Below are positions 15,715-26,070 of a stretch of DNA of 64,000 nt, one piece after another. The translations under genes and the position numbers were made by a program. The notes beneath the pieces are model-generated. The model made no database searches, was not told the DNA's origin, and saw nothing but the letters and a program-made list of their open reading frames with translations. Source of the DNA: Iodidimonas muriae (GTDB lineage Bacteria; Pseudomonadota; Alphaproteobacteria; Sphingomonadales; Rhodothalassiaceae); contig NZ_BMOV01000002.1 of the NCBI RefSeq assembly GCF_014647255.1, positions 1-64,000 of the forward strand, in the 5' to 3' direction. Each line of letters begins with the position of its first letter. The stretch's first letter is position 1.

Positions 15715-16968
15715 TCAGGCGGCGCGGGAGGTTGCGTCCGGCTTTGAGTCCAGCGCTTGTCTTGGCCCAAAAAACTCGAAATGGATTTGAGCGGGCGGAA
15801 TATCCCAGTCCAGCAGATCGTGATACACATTCACCATGAATGGCTGCGGGCCGCAGAAATAGAACTCGCCATCATGGCTGGGTAGCAATTGATCCAGCAA
15901 GTCCTGATCGATGAAGCCAATGCTGCTATTCTCGCCTTGTGGCGCCGCACCGGCATCAGGCTCGCTATAGCGGTAATGGGTGGTCAGATTGGGATATTTC
16001 TGCGCCAACTGGTCGATGGTTTCCTTGAAGGCCTGTGTGCGCTCGTTCAAGCAGCCATGAACAAACAGAATCGGTCGATTCGGCGTTGTTTCAAGGGTTG
16101 CCAGCAATATGCTCAGGATCGGCGTGATCCCGACCCCAGCCGCCAAAAGCACCAAAGGACGCTCAACCTCTTTGGTCACATCAAGGAAAAATTCGCCGCA
16201 GGGCGGAGCCACCTCGACCACAGCACCGGGCTCGATAGCCTTATGCAAATGATTCGAAACAAAACCACCCGGCACCTCCGCGCCCTTGCCATCTTCCCGT
16301 TTCACGCTGATGCGGAACCAGTTCTGGCCGGGCATATCCGACAGGCTGTAATTCCGCATGGTGGTCTGGCCATCGGGTGTCGGCAGGCGCAAGGTGATAT
16401 ATTGCCCGGGCTTGAAATGGGGCAAAGGCGCGCCATCTTTGGGAGCCAGATAAAAGGACGTGATCACATCGCTTTCGCGCTGCTTCTTGATCACCTCGAA
16501 AGCTTTGAACCCTTCCCAGCCACCATCTGCCGATGCCAGATCCCGATAGATCTGTGCTTCCCGGTTAATCAGAATATCAGCCAGAAATCCATAAGCCTGC
16601 GCCCATGCGTCAATCACCTCATCGGTTGCGCCTTCGCCCAGAACTTCACGGATAGAGGCCAGCAAATTCTCGCCGACAATGGGATAATGCTCTGGCTTAA
16701 TCTGCAAAGACGCATGCTTTTGGGCGATCAGTTCAACCGCATCCCTAAGCGCCCCCAGATTATCGATATTGGCTGCATAAGCGCAAATCGCACCCGCCAA
16801 AGCCCGTTGCTGAAGCCCGGCACTTTGATTGGCGGCATTGAAAAAAGAACGTACTTCGGGATTATGGGAAAACATTCTTTGATAGAAATGGCGGGTCAAT
16901 GTTTCGCCATGGGTGGCAAGGATGGGTGCGGTGGATTTCACAATGGCGATGGTCTGATCGCTTAGCAT
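15715..16968 (-). CDS. hmp: Flavohaemoprotein, nitric oxide dioxygenase
   Basis: A 417-residue three-domain enzyme that oxidises NO to nitrate with O2 and NADPH in the cytoplasm. Residues 1-140 are the globin domain (proximal-His region QKHASLQIKPEHYPIVGENL). Next comes an FAD-binding beta-barrel with the RNYSLSD flavin motif, and then the NAD(P)H domain with AAGVGITPILSILLA and the C-terminal EFFGPRQAL. Length is normal for Hmp. The gene is divergent from nsrR, and an inverted repeat with 12-bp arms lies 10 bp upstream of its start, between the two genes. This fits NsrR repression that is relieved by NO. A GGAG site 8 nt before the ATG supports the start. Confidence 0.95.
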   Translation of the reverse strand: MLSDQTIAIVKSTAPILATHGETLTRHFYQRMFSHNPEVRSFFNAANQSAGLQQRALAGAICAYAANIDNLGALRDAVELIAQKHASLQIKPEHYPIVGENLLASIREVLGEGATDEVIDAWAQAYGFLADILINREAQIYRDLASADGGWEGFKAFEVIKKQRESDVITSFYLAPKDGAPLPHFKPGQYITLRLPTPDGQTTMRNYSLSDMPGQNWFRISVKREDGKGAEVPGGFVSNHLHKAIEPGAVVEVAPPCGEFFLDVTKEVERPLVLLAAGVGITPILSILLATLETTPNRPILFVHGCLNERTQAFKETIDQLAQKYPNLTTHYRYSEPDAGAAPQGENSSIGFIDQDLLDQLLPSHDGEFYFCGPQPFMVNVYHDLLDWDIPPAQIHFEFFGPRQALDSKPDATSRAA

Positions 16969-16978
16969 ATGAGAGACT

Positions 16979-17009
16979 CCATAATATGTATATCTTCTAC
17001 ATATTATGG
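16979..17009. promoter_or_regulatory. Palindromic operator in the hmp-nsrR intergenic region
   Basis: CCATAATATGTA and TACATATTATGG are perfect 12-bp arms separated by 7 nt (TATCTTC). The site sits 10 bp before the hmp start and 37 bp before the nsrR start. Known NsrR sites are AT-rich inverted repeats with ATGTAT-like half-sites, which this resembles. It probably overlaps the hmp -10 element and could also autoregulate nsrR. Confidence 0.8.
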
Positions 17010-17046
17010 CTTATAAGCATTTCAAACGGGCGGGCAAGGAAAATCG

Positions 17047-17472
17047 ATGCAGCTCACGACATTCACGGATTTTGGTATGCGCAGCCTGATGTATCTGGCC
17101 TCTTCGCCAGAGAAAAAATGTAGCGTGCGGGAAATCGCCGACCATTACAGCATCTCGCGCAATCATCTGGTGAAGGTGGTCCATAAACTGGCACAGCTTG
17201 GCTATATCCTGAGCACCAAAGGCAAAGGCGGCGGCATTGCTCTTGCCCCTCATAGCATAGAGCTGAAATTGGGAGATATCGTGCAAAGCCTGGAGCCATC
17301 CATGGATCTGGTGGAATGCTTCGATGCCAGCACCAATAGCTGCAAGATCACGGAATCATGCCAGCTGAAACACTATCTTTTTGAAGCCAATAACGCCTTC
17401 ATCCAAACTCTAAACAAATATACTTTGGCCGATGCGGTTCAAAACAAGCTGGAGATCGGGTTCAAGGCATAG
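17047..17472 (+). CDS. nsrR: Rrf2 family NO-sensing repressor NsrR
   Basis: A 141-residue Rrf2 protein with an N-terminal winged helix (MQLTTFTDFGMRSLMYLA, then YSISRNHLVKVVHKLAQLGY and GKGGGI). Three cysteines, Cys91, Cys99 and Cys105, match the spacing of the cluster-binding cysteines of NsrR, whose 4Fe-4S cluster reacts with NO and releases DNA. Its position divergent from hmp with a shared palindrome makes NsrR far more likely than IscR. The ribosome-binding site is AAGGAAAA. The bidirectional terminator after it also serves fadB. Confidence 0.93.
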   Translation: MQLTTFTDFGMRSLMYLASSPEKKCSVREIADHYSISRNHLVKVVHKLAQLGYILSTKGKGGGIALAPHSIELKLGDIVQSLEPSMDLVECFDASTNSCKITESCQLKHYLFEANNAFIQTLNKYTLADAVQNKLEIGFKA

Positions 17473-17534
17473 CGCCTGAAATGAAGGCCATCCCATCTTG
17501 AAAGATATATGGCCCAAGGGGCTTTCCCATGAAA

Positions 17535-17563
17535 AAAGCCGGCGAGAAGATCCCGCCGGCTTT
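17535..17563. terminator. Bidirectional terminator between nsrR and fadB
   Basis: AAAGCCGGCG and CGCCGGCTTT are perfect 10-bp arms with a 9-nt loop; A-runs and T-runs flank them on both strands. It lies between the convergent stops at 17472 and 17585. Confidence 0.85.
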
Positions 17564-17584
17564 GTATTCAATCGAACGCAGGGA

Positions 17585-19792
17585 TTATTCCGCAGCAGCC
17601 GGAATTCCGGCCGGATAATAGCTGGCCCCTTTTTGGGCCATATCGCGCAATTGATCGGGAACCCGGAAACGCTCGCCATATGCTTCGGCCAAACGATCGG
17701 CTTCCGCAACGAAAGCAGCCAAGCCGATGAAATCCATATGGCTGAAGGGACCACCGGTCCAAGGCGCAAAGCCCCAGCCGAAAATCGCGCCCAGATCGCC
17801 GTCCTCAGGCGTTGTCAGCACATTTTCCGCAAAGCAGCGGGCACATTCCACAATCTGGCGATAAAGAAGGCGGGTTTTGACTTCATCCACCGTGGGCTGT
17901 TCTGCAGCGCGGGGGAAGTGATCCGAAATGCCGGGCCAGAGATATTTCTTGCCGCCATCTTCAGGATACACATACATGCCCTTGCCGTTTTTACGGCCAA
18001 AGCGTTCAAGCTTTTCAACGAAAGTATCCACCACCACATCGCCGGGTGACGCCTGATAATCGGCCCCAAGGTCTTTCTTGGTCTGGTTCATGATCTTATA
18101 GCTAAGATCGATCGCCACCTCATCGCCCACGGCCAGCGGACCAACGGGCATGCCCAGCATCTTTCCGGCATTCTCAATGAGCGCCGGATTGATCCCTTCG
18201 GCAACCATGGCATAGCCTTCCATCACATAGGTGCCGAAAGAGCGCGATGTATAGAATCCGCGGCTGTCATTGACGACAATCGGCGTTTTCTTGATTTGCT
18301 GCACATAATCCAGCGCCTTGGCGGTGGCTTTATCGCCGGTTTTTTCGCCGGTGATGATTTCCACCAACGGCATTTTCTCAACCGGTGAGAAGAAATGGAT
18401 GCCGATGAAGTTTTCAGGATTCGACGAAGCTTCAGCCAAAGAGCTGATGGGCAATGTGGAGGTGTTGGACGCGAAGATGATGTCATCGCCGGTAACCGCA
18501 AGGGCTTTCTTCGTCACATCCGCTTTCAAGGCACGGTCTTCAAACACCGCTTCGATGATCAGATCGGCATTTTCCAGCTTGGAATAATCATCGGTGGCGG
18601 TGATGCGGGCCAAAAGCGCCTCGCCCTCTTCTTTCGACATTTTGCGGCGCGATACCGCTTTTTCCACCAGCTTCACAGAATAGGCCTTGCCCTTATCGGC
18701 GCTGGCCTGATCGCGGTCGATCAGCACCACGTCCATGCCCGCCGCAGCAGACACATAGGCAATGCCTGCGCCCATGAGCCCCGCGCCCAACATGCCCAGC
18801 TTCTTGGTCGGCATCTTGTCGAAGCCCTTGGGACGGCGCGCGCCTTTTTCAGCCGCCGTTTTGTTCACAAACAGCGTGCGGATCATATTGCCCGCCTGAC
18901 CTTCCACAATCAGACGCGTGAAGTATTTGCTTTCCACTTCAACAGCCAGATCCATGGGAATGATCGAGCCTTCATAAACCGAAGACAGGATATATTGAAC
19001 CGCCGGATAATTCCCGTAGGTCTTGTCCTGTGCCATGGCATTGGCCGCCATGAAGGTTTGTACCGAGCCGGGATGCATGGCACCGCCCCCGCCGGGGAAG
19101 CGGAAGCCTTTTTCGTCCCAAGGCTGAATGGCTTTGGGATTGGCTTTGGCCAGTTCCTTGGCTTTTTCCACCAGTTCATCGCGCGGGGCGAGGGCTTTCA
19201 AAATGCCAAAGCCCAAGCCATCTTTTGCCGACATATTCTTGCCGGTGGTCAGGAATTGAAGCGCCGCCTGAATACCGATCAGACGCGGCAAACGCTGGGT
19301 GCCACCACCGCCGGGCAGCAGACCCACCATCACTTCCGGCAGACCCATTTTCACCGAGCCGTCATCGGCGGCAATACGGTAATGGCAGGCCAGCGGGATT
19401 TCAAAACCACCGCCCAGCGCCGTGCCATTGATGGCTGCAACGAAAGGCTTGGTTTTGGAGCGCATCAGGTCCTTGGCATTTTTACCGCCGGTTTCCATTT
19501 TGCGCAAAATACGGTTCAGCCGCACGGAATTCTGGAAAATCTCGCCCGGTGTGGCGGTTTTCGCCATGGCGGACAAGCCGCCCAGCATGCGCAGATCAGC
19601 ACCCGCCATAAAGGCCGGTTTTTCCGAACAGATCACAGCGCCCGTAATGGCATCATCGGCCAGCACTTTATCGACGCATTCTTCCAACTCGTTGGTGAAT
19701 TGCTCGGTGATCACGTTCATCGACTGGCCGGGGACGTCGATCCCAAGGATCGCAATGCCGTCTTCGACGCGGAATTTGATTGTCTTGGTCAT
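17585..19792 (-). CDS. fadB: Bifunctional enoyl-CoA hydratase / 3-hydroxyacyl-CoA dehydrogenase (FadB/FadJ type)
   Basis: A 735-residue multifunctional beta-oxidation enzyme. The crotonase domain (about 1-190) has [12 protein letters not shown] and [17 protein letters not shown]. The Rossmann NAD domain begins [19 protein letters not shown] (about 333), with VIEAVFED and the catalytic-His segment [15 protein letters not shown]. The C-terminal dehydrogenase domain has [10 protein letters not shown] and is duplicated. It hydrates trans-2-enoyl-CoA and oxidises the product to 3-ketoacyl-CoA for the thiolase encoded immediately upstream (24 bp away). It is the last gene of an operon MerR - acyl-CoA dehydrogenase - thiolase - FadB on the minus strand. 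FadB and FadJ cannot be told apart by reading. Confidence 0.93.
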   Translation of the reverse strand: MTKTIKFRVEDGIAILGIDVPGQSMNVITEQFTNELEECVDKVLADDAITGAVICSEKPAFMAGADLRMLGGLSAMAKTATPGEIFQNSVRLNRILRKMETGGKNAKDLMRSKTKPFVAAINGTALGGGFEIPLACHYRIAADDGSVKMGLPEVMVGLLPGGGGTQRLPRLIGIQAALQFLTTGKNMSAKDGLGFGILKALAPRDELVEKAKELAKANPKAIQPWDEKGFRFPGGGGAMHPGSVQTFMAANAMAQDKTYGNYPAVQYILSSVYEGSIIPMDLAVEVESKYFTRLIVEGQAGNMIRTLFVNKTAAEKGARRPKGFDKMPTKKLGMLGAGLMGAGIAYVSAAAGMDVVLIDRDQASADKGKAYSVKLVEKAVSRRKMSKEEGEALLARITATDDYSKLENADLIIEAVFEDRALKADVTKKALAVTGDDIIFASNTSTLPISSLAEASSNPENFIGIHFFSPVEKMPLVEIITGEKTGDKATAKALDYVQQIKKTPIVVNDSRGFYTSRSFGTYVMEGYAMVAEGINPALIENAGKMLGMPVGPLAVGDEVAIDLSYKIMNQTKKDLGADYQASPGDVVVDTFVEKLERFGRKNGKGMYVYPEDGGKKYLWPGISDHFPRAAEQPTVDEVKTRLLYRQIVECARCFAENVLTTPEDGDLGAIFGWGFAPWTGGPFSHMDFIGLAAFVAEADRLAEAYGERFRVPDQLRDMAQKGASYYPAGIPAAAE

Positions 19793-19815
19793 TTCACTTG
19801 TTCCCTGTCGGTCTG

Positions 19816-21024
19816 TCAGACGCGTTCAATGATGGTGGCGGTGCCCATGCCCGCGCCGATGCACAAAGTCACAAGCGCTGTTTCCTTGCCCGAGCGTTCC
19901 AGCTCATCCACCATGGTGCCAAGAATCATGGCGCCGGTGGCCCCAAGCGGATGGCCCATGGCGATGGCGCCGCCATTCACGTTCATCTTGGAATGATCCA
20001 CATCCAATGCCTGCATGAAGCGCAAAACCACGGCGGCAAAAGCCTCGTTCAGTTCCCAAAGATCGATATCATTGGGGGTCATGCCTGCACGTTTCAGCGC
20101 TTTTTCAGCGGCAAAGGACGGGCCGGTGAGCATGATGGTGGGCTCGGAGCCGATGGACGCATAAGCACGGATGCGGGCGCGCGGTTTCATGCCGCTGCGC
20201 TCTCCAACTTCACGATTGCCGATCAGCACCGCTGCCGAGCCATCAACAATGCCCGAAGAATTGCCCGCATGATGCACATGGTTGATCTTTTCAAACTCGG
20301 GATAGCGCTGCAATGCCACAGAATTGAAGCCGTAATTGGCTCCCATTTCCGCAAAAGAAGGCTTCAAGGCCCCAAGCGACTGCATGTCCGTTTCAGGGCG
20401 CATATGTTCGTCATGATCCAGCACCACTTCACCGATCACGTCTTTCACCGGCAAGATGGATTTGGCAAAGCGCTTGTCATCCCAAGCGGCCTTGGCGCGT
20501 TTTTGGCTTTCAATGGCATAGGCATCCACATCATCGCGGCTAAAGCCATATTTGGTGGCGATCAGATCGGCGGAAATCCCCTGCGGCACGAAATGGGTGG
20601 GCATGGCAACGGCCGGATCAGTGGCCCAGGCACCGCCATCAGACCCCATGGGAACGCGGCTCATGGCTTCCACACCACCGGCAACCATCAGATCGGCTTG
20701 CCCGGCCATCACCTGCGCTGCGGCCATATTGCTGGCTTCTAGGCCCGATGCACAAAAACGGTTCACCTGAACCCCGGCCACCGTTTCCGCATAGCCCGCA
20801 TTCATCGCCGCAACGCGCGGGATACAAGCCCCTTGTTCGCCCACAGGCGACACACAGCCGAAAATCACATCGTCCACAAGGCCGGTGTCCAGTTCATTGC
20901 GGTCACGCAGACCTTCCAGAACCTGGGTTGCCAGCGAAATGGGGGTGATTTCATGCAATTTGCCGTCTTTGCGGCCCTTGCCGCGCGGGGTACGCACGGC
21001 GTCATAAATAAATGCCTCGGCCAT
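19816..21024 (-). CDS. fadA: Acetyl-CoA C-acyltransferase (thiolase)
   Basis: A 402-residue thiolase that cleaves 3-ketoacyl-CoA with CoA. The acyl-accepting cysteine is in [16 protein letters not shown], the NEAFA motif lies about 335, [15 protein letters not shown] contains the catalytic His, and the C-terminal catalytic Cys is in LCIGAGMG. Length and motifs are normal. It sits between the acyl-CoA dehydrogenase (125 bp upstream) and fadB (24 bp downstream), all on the minus strand, completing a beta-oxidation cycle. The longer upstream gap may allow an internal promoter, but none stood out. Confidence 0.94.
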   Translation of the reverse strand: MAEAFIYDAVRTPRGKGRKDGKLHEITPISLATQVLEGLRDRNELDTGLVDDVIFGCVSPVGEQGACIPRVAAMNAGYAETVAGVQVNRFCASGLEASNMAAAQVMAGQADLMVAGGVEAMSRVPMGSDGGAWATDPAVAMPTHFVPQGISADLIATKYGFSRDDVDAYAIESQKRAKAAWDDKRFAKSILPVKDVIGEVVLDHDEHMRPETDMQSLGALKPSFAEMGANYGFNSVALQRYPEFEKINHVHHAGNSSGIVDGSAAVLIGNREVGERSGMKPRARIRAYASIGSEPTIMLTGPSFAAEKALKRAGMTPNDIDLWELNEAFAAVVLRFMQALDVDHSKMNVNGGAIAMGHPLGATGAMILGTMVDELERSGKETALVTLCIGAGMGTATIIERV

Positions 21025-21149
21025 GGGATCGTCCTTTCCTTGCTCGATGAGCGCTGAAATCTACTAACGAAGATGTTGGGGCTGGGGGCGGAGACAACAA
21101 TGCCGAACCGTCCCCACCCCCCGTAATTGGCGGTGCGTCTTGCGCGCCG

Positions 21150-22940
21150 TTAAAACGCGTCAGCGCCAAGCGCCATCATTGGCTCTGCACCCGCTTCGAT
21201 TTTGGCGAGATGCGCCCCGCTTTCAGGCAATATGCGCTTGGCATAATAGCGGCCGGTGATCAGCTTGTTCTGATAAAACTCGGCATCGCCTTTACCCGCT
21301 TCAAGGGCAACAAGCGCCACTTTCGCCATTTGCGCCCACATGAAGCCGATCGCTACAAGGCCCATCAGATGCATATAGCTGGTGGCCGCGGCCCCTGCAT
21401 TGTCGGGGTTTTTCATGCCATTCTGCATCAACCACATGGTGGCTGCCTGCAAATCCTTCAGCGCCTTCGACAAGGGGGCTGTGAATTCCGCAATATCGCC
21501 TTCGGAATTTTCCTTGATGAAACCACCGACGATCTTGAAATAGGTCTGGATGGCACGACCGCCATTCAGCCCCAGCTTGCGGCCCACCAGATCAAGGGCC
21601 TGAATACCGTTGGTGCCTTCATAGATCATGGCGATACGGGCATCACGCACGAATTGCTCCATCCCCCATTCGCGGATATAGCCATGGCCACCCAGAACCT
21701 GCTGGGAATTGGTGGCATTGAGATAGCCCTGATCTGTGAACACACCCTTGATCACCGGCGTCAGCAAAGACACCAGATCATCGGCCAACTGGCGCTCTTC
21801 TTCCGACTGCGCTTTATGGGCCAGATCCACCTGCAAGCCGCCCCAAAGACCAAGGGCACGTGCGCCTTCATTAAAGGCACGGGCTTCCATCAGCATACGC
21901 CGCACATCGGGATGCACGATAATGGGATCGGCCTTGGCATCGGGGTTTTTGGTCCCGGTCAAAGACCGGCCCTGAATACGGTCGCGGGCATAATCGGCGG
22001 CATTCTGGTAAGAGACTTCCGACAGCGCCAAGCCTTGCAGGCCCACGCCCAGACGCGCTGCATTCATCATGATGAACATGGCGGCCAGACCCTTATTGGC
22101 CTCACCCACCAGCCAGCCTTTGGCACCATCATAATTAAGCAGGCAGGTGGAATTGCCGTGGATACCCATCTTTTCTTCGATGGAGCCGCAGGTAACAGGA
22201 TTGCGCTCTCCTATAGAGCCATCTTCCTTGACCAGATATTTCGGCACCACGAACAGCGAGATACCTTTCACATTGTCCGGGGCATCGGGCAATTTTGCCA
22301 GCACCAGATGCACGATATTTTCCGACAGGTCATGCTCACCGGCGGAAATGAAGATCTTGGTGCCGGAAATTTTGTAGCTGCCATCCCCCTCCGGCACGGC
22401 CTTGGTGCGGATAAGCCCCAGATCGGTCCCGCAATGAGGCTCGGTCAGGTTCATGGTGCCGGTCCAGCGGCCTTCAACCATTTTCGGCAGATAGATATTC
22501 TTGATCTCGTCAGACGCCACAGCACTAAGGGCCGCAATGGCACCGGCCGTAAGACCGGGATACATGGCAAACGCCATATTGGAGCTGATCAGCATTTCTT
22601 CAAAGGCAAAGCCCACCACATGGGGCAGGCCCTGTCCGCCATAATCGGGAGACTGGGTCAAACCCATCCAGCCGCCTTCCACATATTTTTCATAGGCTTC
22701 CTTGAAGCCCTTGGGCGTTGTCACGGACCCATCATCATGGCGGGTGCAGCCTTCATGGTCGCCGGACGCGTTCAAGGGTTGCAGCTCATTTTCACAGAAT
22801 TTTGCGCCTTCTTCGAGAACCGCCGCCACAAGATCGGAGGTGGCATCTTCAAAGCCGGGAAGATTGGAAAATTTTTCAAGCTGCAACAGCTCGTTCAAGA
22901 TAAAGCTCATGTCTTTAACGGGAGCGCGATAGCTGGGCAT
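21150..22940 (-). CDS. Acyl-CoA dehydrogenase, long form with C-terminal extension
   Basis: A 596-residue FAD-dependent dehydrogenase that introduces the 2,3-double bond into acyl-CoA. The N-terminus [19 protein letters not shown] and the length are those of the long family whose named members include DmdC (3-methylmercaptopropionyl-CoA dehydrogenase); many relatives act on ordinary acyl-CoAs. Visible: [33 protein letters not shown] in the flavin region, and [18 protein letters not shown], with the conserved catalytic-base Glu of this family in YEGTNG. A C-terminal domain of about 100 residues follows. The MerR gene precedes it by 23 bp. Substrate chain length cannot be read; DMSP breakdown is only one possibility. 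Confidence 0.9.
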   Translation of the reverse strand: MPSYRAPVKDMSFILNELLQLEKFSNLPGFEDATSDLVAAVLEEGAKFCENELQPLNASGDHEGCTRHDDGSVTTPKGFKEAYEKYVEGGWMGLTQSPDYGGQGLPHVVGFAFEEMLISSNMAFAMYPGLTAGAIAALSAVASDEIKNIYLPKMVEGRWTGTMNLTEPHCGTDLGLIRTKAVPEGDGSYKISGTKIFISAGEHDLSENIVHLVLAKLPDAPDNVKGISLFVVPKYLVKEDGSIGERNPVTCGSIEEKMGIHGNSTCLLNYDGAKGWLVGEANKGLAAMFIMMNAARLGVGLQGLALSEVSYQNAADYARDRIQGRSLTGTKNPDAKADPIIVHPDVRRMLMEARAFNEGARALGLWGGLQVDLAHKAQSEEERQLADDLVSLLTPVIKGVFTDQGYLNATNSQQVLGGHGYIREWGMEQFVRDARIAMIYEGTNGIQALDLVGRKLGLNGGRAIQTYFKIVGGFIKENSEGDIAEFTAPLSKALKDLQAATMWLMQNGMKNPDNAGAAATSYMHLMGLVAIGFMWAQMAKVALVALEAGKGDAEFYQNKLITGRYYAKRILPESGAHLAKIEAGAEPMMALGADAF

Positions 22941-22963
22941 TGTCGACCCTTTCTAGCTGGTGA

Positions 22964-23461
22964 TTAGTCTAACGGTTCAGAAACAGGATGGGCGGTTTCG
23001 ATATCGGCAGAGCCAATACCTTCCGAGCCGAGCGCGGCATGAAATTTCGCTTTTGCCATGGCTTCGCGTTCGGGATGGTCAATCAGATCACCGATCAGAT
23101 CGGTGAAGGCCGTCAACTCAACAATCATCTGTTCGATATCGGCGCGCTGCGCCTTCAGATCGGCAAGGCGGGTCTGGCATTTCTCCAGCGTCACCCGGCG
23201 TTGGGCAGCGCGATCATCGCCAAGGCTGTAAAGATCAAGCATTTCGGCGATTTCAGCAAGAGAGAATCCCACCCGTTTGCCGCGCAAGATCCACGCAATG
23301 CGGGCCCGATCGGATGCGGAATAGACCCGCGACTGTCCCTCCCGGCGGGGCGAGATCAGGCCCTGATCTTCATAAAAGCGCAAGGCCCGGGGCGTGACAC
23401 CGAATTCACGGGACAGATCAGCAATGGAATAACTGGCGGTACTATGGAAGGCATTGGCCAT
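22964..23461 (-). CDS. MerR family regulator of the acyl-CoA degradation operon
   Basis: A 165-residue regulator with an N-terminal MerR winged helix (YSIADLSREFGVTPRALRFYEDQGLISPRREGQSRVYSASDR), then a dimerisation coiled coil (about 75-125). No metal-binding cysteines are seen. MerR proteins of this type (LiuR-like) control branched-chain or fatty-acid catabolism in proteobacteria. It is the first gene of the operon, and its own promoter has a palindrome inside the -35/-10 spacer, the classic MerR arrangement. An AGAGGA site 7 nt before the ATG fixes the start. The ligand is probably an acyl-CoA, by analogy only. Confidence 0.88.
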   Translation of the reverse strand: MANAFHSTASYSIADLSREFGVTPRALRFYEDQGLISPRREGQSRVYSASDRARIAWILRGKRVGFSLAEIAEMLDLYSLGDDRAAQRRVTLEKCQTRLADLKAQRADIEQMIVELTAFTDLIGDLIDHPEREAMAKAKFHAALGSEGIGSADIETAHPVSEPLD

Positions 23462-23486
23462 ATGGTCATCCTCTCGGTTGCCTCTT

Positions 23487-23515
23487 TATATAATTAACGT
23501 TTACGTAAACGTCAA
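23487..23515 (-). promoter_or_regulatory. MerR-type promoter with palindromic operator in its spacer
   Basis: Minus strand: -35 TTGACG (23510-23515), exactly 17 bp, then -10 TATATA (23487-23492). The spacer lies within ACGTTTACGTAAACGT (23497-23512), a perfect 16-bp palindrome. MerR-family activators and LiuR-type repressors bind between -35 and -10 in this way. The transcript would start about 20 nt before the MerR gene's ATG. Confidence 0.85.
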
Positions 23516-23721
23516 GGCCATGGCCCGCCCCAAAAACATCGACATTCAATCCGGCGAGACAAAAGACAGGGCAAAAAGCGCTTAACGCCAAGACGGCGCT
23601 CGCCCCCATAGGCCAAAACCGGCGTGACAAGGAGGCGCAACTGCCCCTATATGAAAGCCGCAACCTGCGCAGAGCCTATGGCTTGCGCGTCAAATTTTTC
23701 CCTTAACACAGTGCAAAACCC

Positions 23722-25329
23722 ATGACCGACACCGATCCCTCGCAGACCCCCGCCGCCTTGCGCGCCTTGGCCGAAGCCTCTAACGCCTGGCCGTTTCAAG
23801 AAGCCCGCGCTTTGGTCAAACGCTATAAAGACGGGCCGCCGTCCAAGGGATATGTGTTGTTTGAAACCGGCTATGGCCCTTCCGGCTTGCCGCATATGGG
23901 CACCTTTGGCGAAGTGGTGCGCACCTCCATGGTGCGGCATGCCTTTTCGCTGTTGTCGGACATTCCCACCAAGCTGATTTGCTTTTCCGATGATATGGAC
24001 GGCTTGCGTAAAGTGCCGACCAATATCCCCAATCAAGACGCAATGGCCGCCCATCTGGGCAAGCCTTTGTCCATGGTGCCCGATCCTTTTGGCAGCCATG
24101 AAAGTTTCGCGGCCCATAACAATGCCCGGCTCTGTGCCTTTCTGGACCAGTTCGGCTTTGATTATGAATTTCGTTCGGCCACCGACTGTTATCGCTCCGG
24201 TGCCATGGATGCCACGCTGCTGAAAATTCTGCGCAATTATGAAAAAGTAATCAATGTGGTGCTCCCCACCTTGGGGGAAGAGCGCCGCAAAACCTATTGT
24301 CCCTTTTTGCCGCTCAGCCCGAAAACCGGTGCAGTGTTGCAAGTACCGCTGGAAGATATGGATGCCGATGCCGGCACCGTTACCTTCCGCGATGAAGACG
24401 GCGCGCTCTTCACCGTTCCTGTTACCGGCGGGCATGTGAAATGTCAGTGGAAGGTGGATTGGGCCATGCGCTGGGATGCGCTGGACGTGGACTATGAAAT
24501 GGCCGGAAAAGATTTGATCGAGTCGGTGAAATTATCCTCGGCCATTCGTCGTATTCTGGGCAGTCGTCCGCCTGAAGGCTTCAATTACGAGCTTTTTCTC
24601 GATGAAAAAGGCGAGAAAATCTCCAAGTCCAAAGGCAATGGCCTGACCATTGAAGAATGGCTGGCCTATGCCTCCCCCGAAAGCCTGTCGCTTTATATGT
24701 TTCAGGCCCCCAGAAAGGCGAAAAAGCTGTATTTCGATGTGATCCCCAAAACGGTGGACGAATATTACAGCTTCGTTGAAAAATTTCATGGCGAAGACGC
24801 CGAAGCACAGCTTAAAAACCCTGCCTGGCATGTGCATCTGGGGGATGTGCCGCAGTTCAATCTGCCGGTAAGCTTCAGCCTGCTGCTCAATCTGGTATCC
24901 GCCAGCCATGCCCATGACAAAGCGGCATTATGGGGATTCGTATCGCGCTATGCGCCCGGCGCCTCCGCCCAAAGCCATCCCGAACTGGACCGGCTGATGG
25001 GCTATGCGCTGCGCTATTACAAAGATTTCGTGGCCCCCACCAAATCTTTCCGCGCCCCAACGGATATGGAACGGGCCGCCTTATGTGATCTGCTTGAACG
25101 CTTGGGCAGACTGCCCCTTGATGCGGATGCGCAGACCATTCAGACCGAGGTATATGAATCGGGCAAAAGCCAACCATTCGACACTCTGCGCGATTGGTTC
25201 AAAGCGCTTTATGAAACGCTTTTGGGGCAAAGCCAGGGACCGCGCTTTGGCGGCTTCGTGGCGCTTTATGGCCTTGAAAATACCAAAACGCTCATCGCTG
25301 ATGTGCTGGCGGGAAAATCCCCGTCCTGA
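23722..25329 (+). CDS. lysS: Lysyl-tRNA synthetase, class I
   Basis: A 535-residue class I (archaeal-type) LysRS, unrelated in fold to the class II enzyme of most bacteria but typical of alphaproteobacteria. It charges tRNA-Lys in the cytoplasm. The HIGH-like motif is [12 protein letters not shown] (about 53-64), with [12 protein letters not shown] in the catalytic domain and the KMSKS-like KISKSKGNG at about 298. The C-terminal helical anticodon-binding part follows. It stands alone between the MerR promoter region and a convergent gene, with a bidirectional terminator after it. The 260 bp upstream contain the divergent MerR promoter and nothing else clear. Confidence 0.95.
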   Translation: MTDTDPSQTPAALRALAEASNAWPFQEARALVKRYKDGPPSKGYVLFETGYGPSGLPHMGTFGEVVRTSMVRHAFSLLSDIPTKLICFSDDMDGLRKVPTNIPNQDAMAAHLGKPLSMVPDPFGSHESFAAHNNARLCAFLDQFGFDYEFRSATDCYRSGAMDATLLKILRNYEKVINVVLPTLGEERRKTYCPFLPLSPKTGAVLQVPLEDMDADAGTVTFRDEDGALFTVPVTGGHVKCQWKVDWAMRWDALDVDYEMAGKDLIESVKLSSAIRRILGSRPPEGFNYELFLDEKGEKISKSKGNGLTIEEWLAYASPESLSLYMFQAPRKAKKLYFDVIPKTVDEYYSFVEKFHGEDAEAQLKNPAWHVHLGDVPQFNLPVSFSLLLNLVSASHAHDKAALWGFVSRYAPGASAQSHPELDRLMGYALRYYKDFVAPTKSFRAPTDMERAALCDLLERLGRLPLDADAQTIQTEVYESGKSQPFDTLRDWFKALYETLLGQSQGPRFGGFVALYGLENTKTLIADVLAGKSPS

Positions 25330-25352
25330 CTGAAAAGCACCGTCATCAATAG

Positions 25353-25378
25353 AAAAGGGGCCCTATTAGGCCCCTTTT
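25353..25378. terminator. Bidirectional intrinsic terminator
   Basis: AAAAGGGGCC-CTATTA-GGCCCCTTTT: a perfect 10-bp stem with A and T runs, so it can end transcription both from lysS and from the convergent CMD-family gene. Confidence 0.9.
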
Positions 25379-25411
25379 GTCGTTGCAGAACAAAAGGCTA
25401 CGCGCCGATCT

Positions 25412-26014
25412 TCAGTCTTTTATAATACCCAATTGCTTACCATAATTGCGGTAATGCTGGGTATTGAGCGCAGTTTCATTGGCGGACACCCGCTCTTCCA
25501 TGGGTTTTTTGCGCACAGCGGCAAGACGACGACCATAGAAATCGTCGAAATCATCCACACCCATACCAAGAATGACGCGGTTCATGAAATTGAACAAAGC
25601 GGCTGATTTATTGGCATCCGCCACCGCCTGATCCGACCAGCCCGCATCCAGAATCGCCTGGACATCGGCTTCGGTGATATTGCCCGGCTCCAAGGTAAGC
25701 TTGCGTACATAAGCAAGAATGGGGCGCATGGCCTCATCCACAGGAGCGCTATCCGGATTGGACAGCAAGGGGCCGATCACATCTTCGCCAATGCCAAAAT
25801 CTTCCGCATAAACCGTGTGGGCATTCAGGCAAAAATGGCAGTTGTTCAGCCCCGACACATAAGCGGCAATCAGCTCGCGTTGGGCGATGCTCAAGGGGCT
25901 GTCCCCACGCAATACCACATCATGGAAATCCATCATGGGCTCCCATGCCTGCGGAAAGGTTTTTATGACATCGGAAAGATTGGTCTTCTTCGGCAAGGAC
26001 GGCAGAAATGACAT
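25412..26014 (-). CDS. Carboxymuconolactone decarboxylase / AhpD-like family protein
   Basis: A 200-residue protein with the CMD/AhpD core. The NNCHFCLNAHTVYAEDFG segment provides the CxxC-xxx-H redox motif of peroxidase-related members of this family. The helical remainder has YVRKLTLEPGNITEADVQAI. Such proteins reduce hydroperoxides or act in related thiol chemistry, but most are uncharacterised. It lies 56 bp downstream of the moeB-like gene on the same strand, so co-transcription is likely although no functional link is obvious. Oligomeric and cytoplasmic by family. Confidence 0.82.
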   Translation of the reverse strand: MSFLPSLPKKTNLSDVIKTFPQAWEPMMDFHDVVLRGDSPLSIAQRELIAAYVSGLNNCHFCLNAHTVYAEDFGIGEDVIGPLLSNPDSAPVDEAMRPILAYVRKLTLEPGNITEADVQAILDAGWSDQAVADANKSAALFNFMNRVILGMGVDDFDDFYGRRLAAVRKKPMEERVSANETALNTQHYRNYGKQLGIIKD

Positions 26015-26070
26015 TATTTGACCCCTGAATTGTAAGTATTTCCAACGAAGCTAATGTGCGGGCATATGGA

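Noticed and set aside
18395-19996. 533-codon open frame on the plus strand
   Set aside because: It is antisense to fadB, whose frame carries complete crotonase and Rossmann motifs; the plus-strand translation is His/Arg/Gly-rich with no domain.
21210-22967. 585-codon open frame on the plus strand
   Set aside because: Antisense shadow of the acyl-CoA dehydrogenase; composition follows the complement of that gene.
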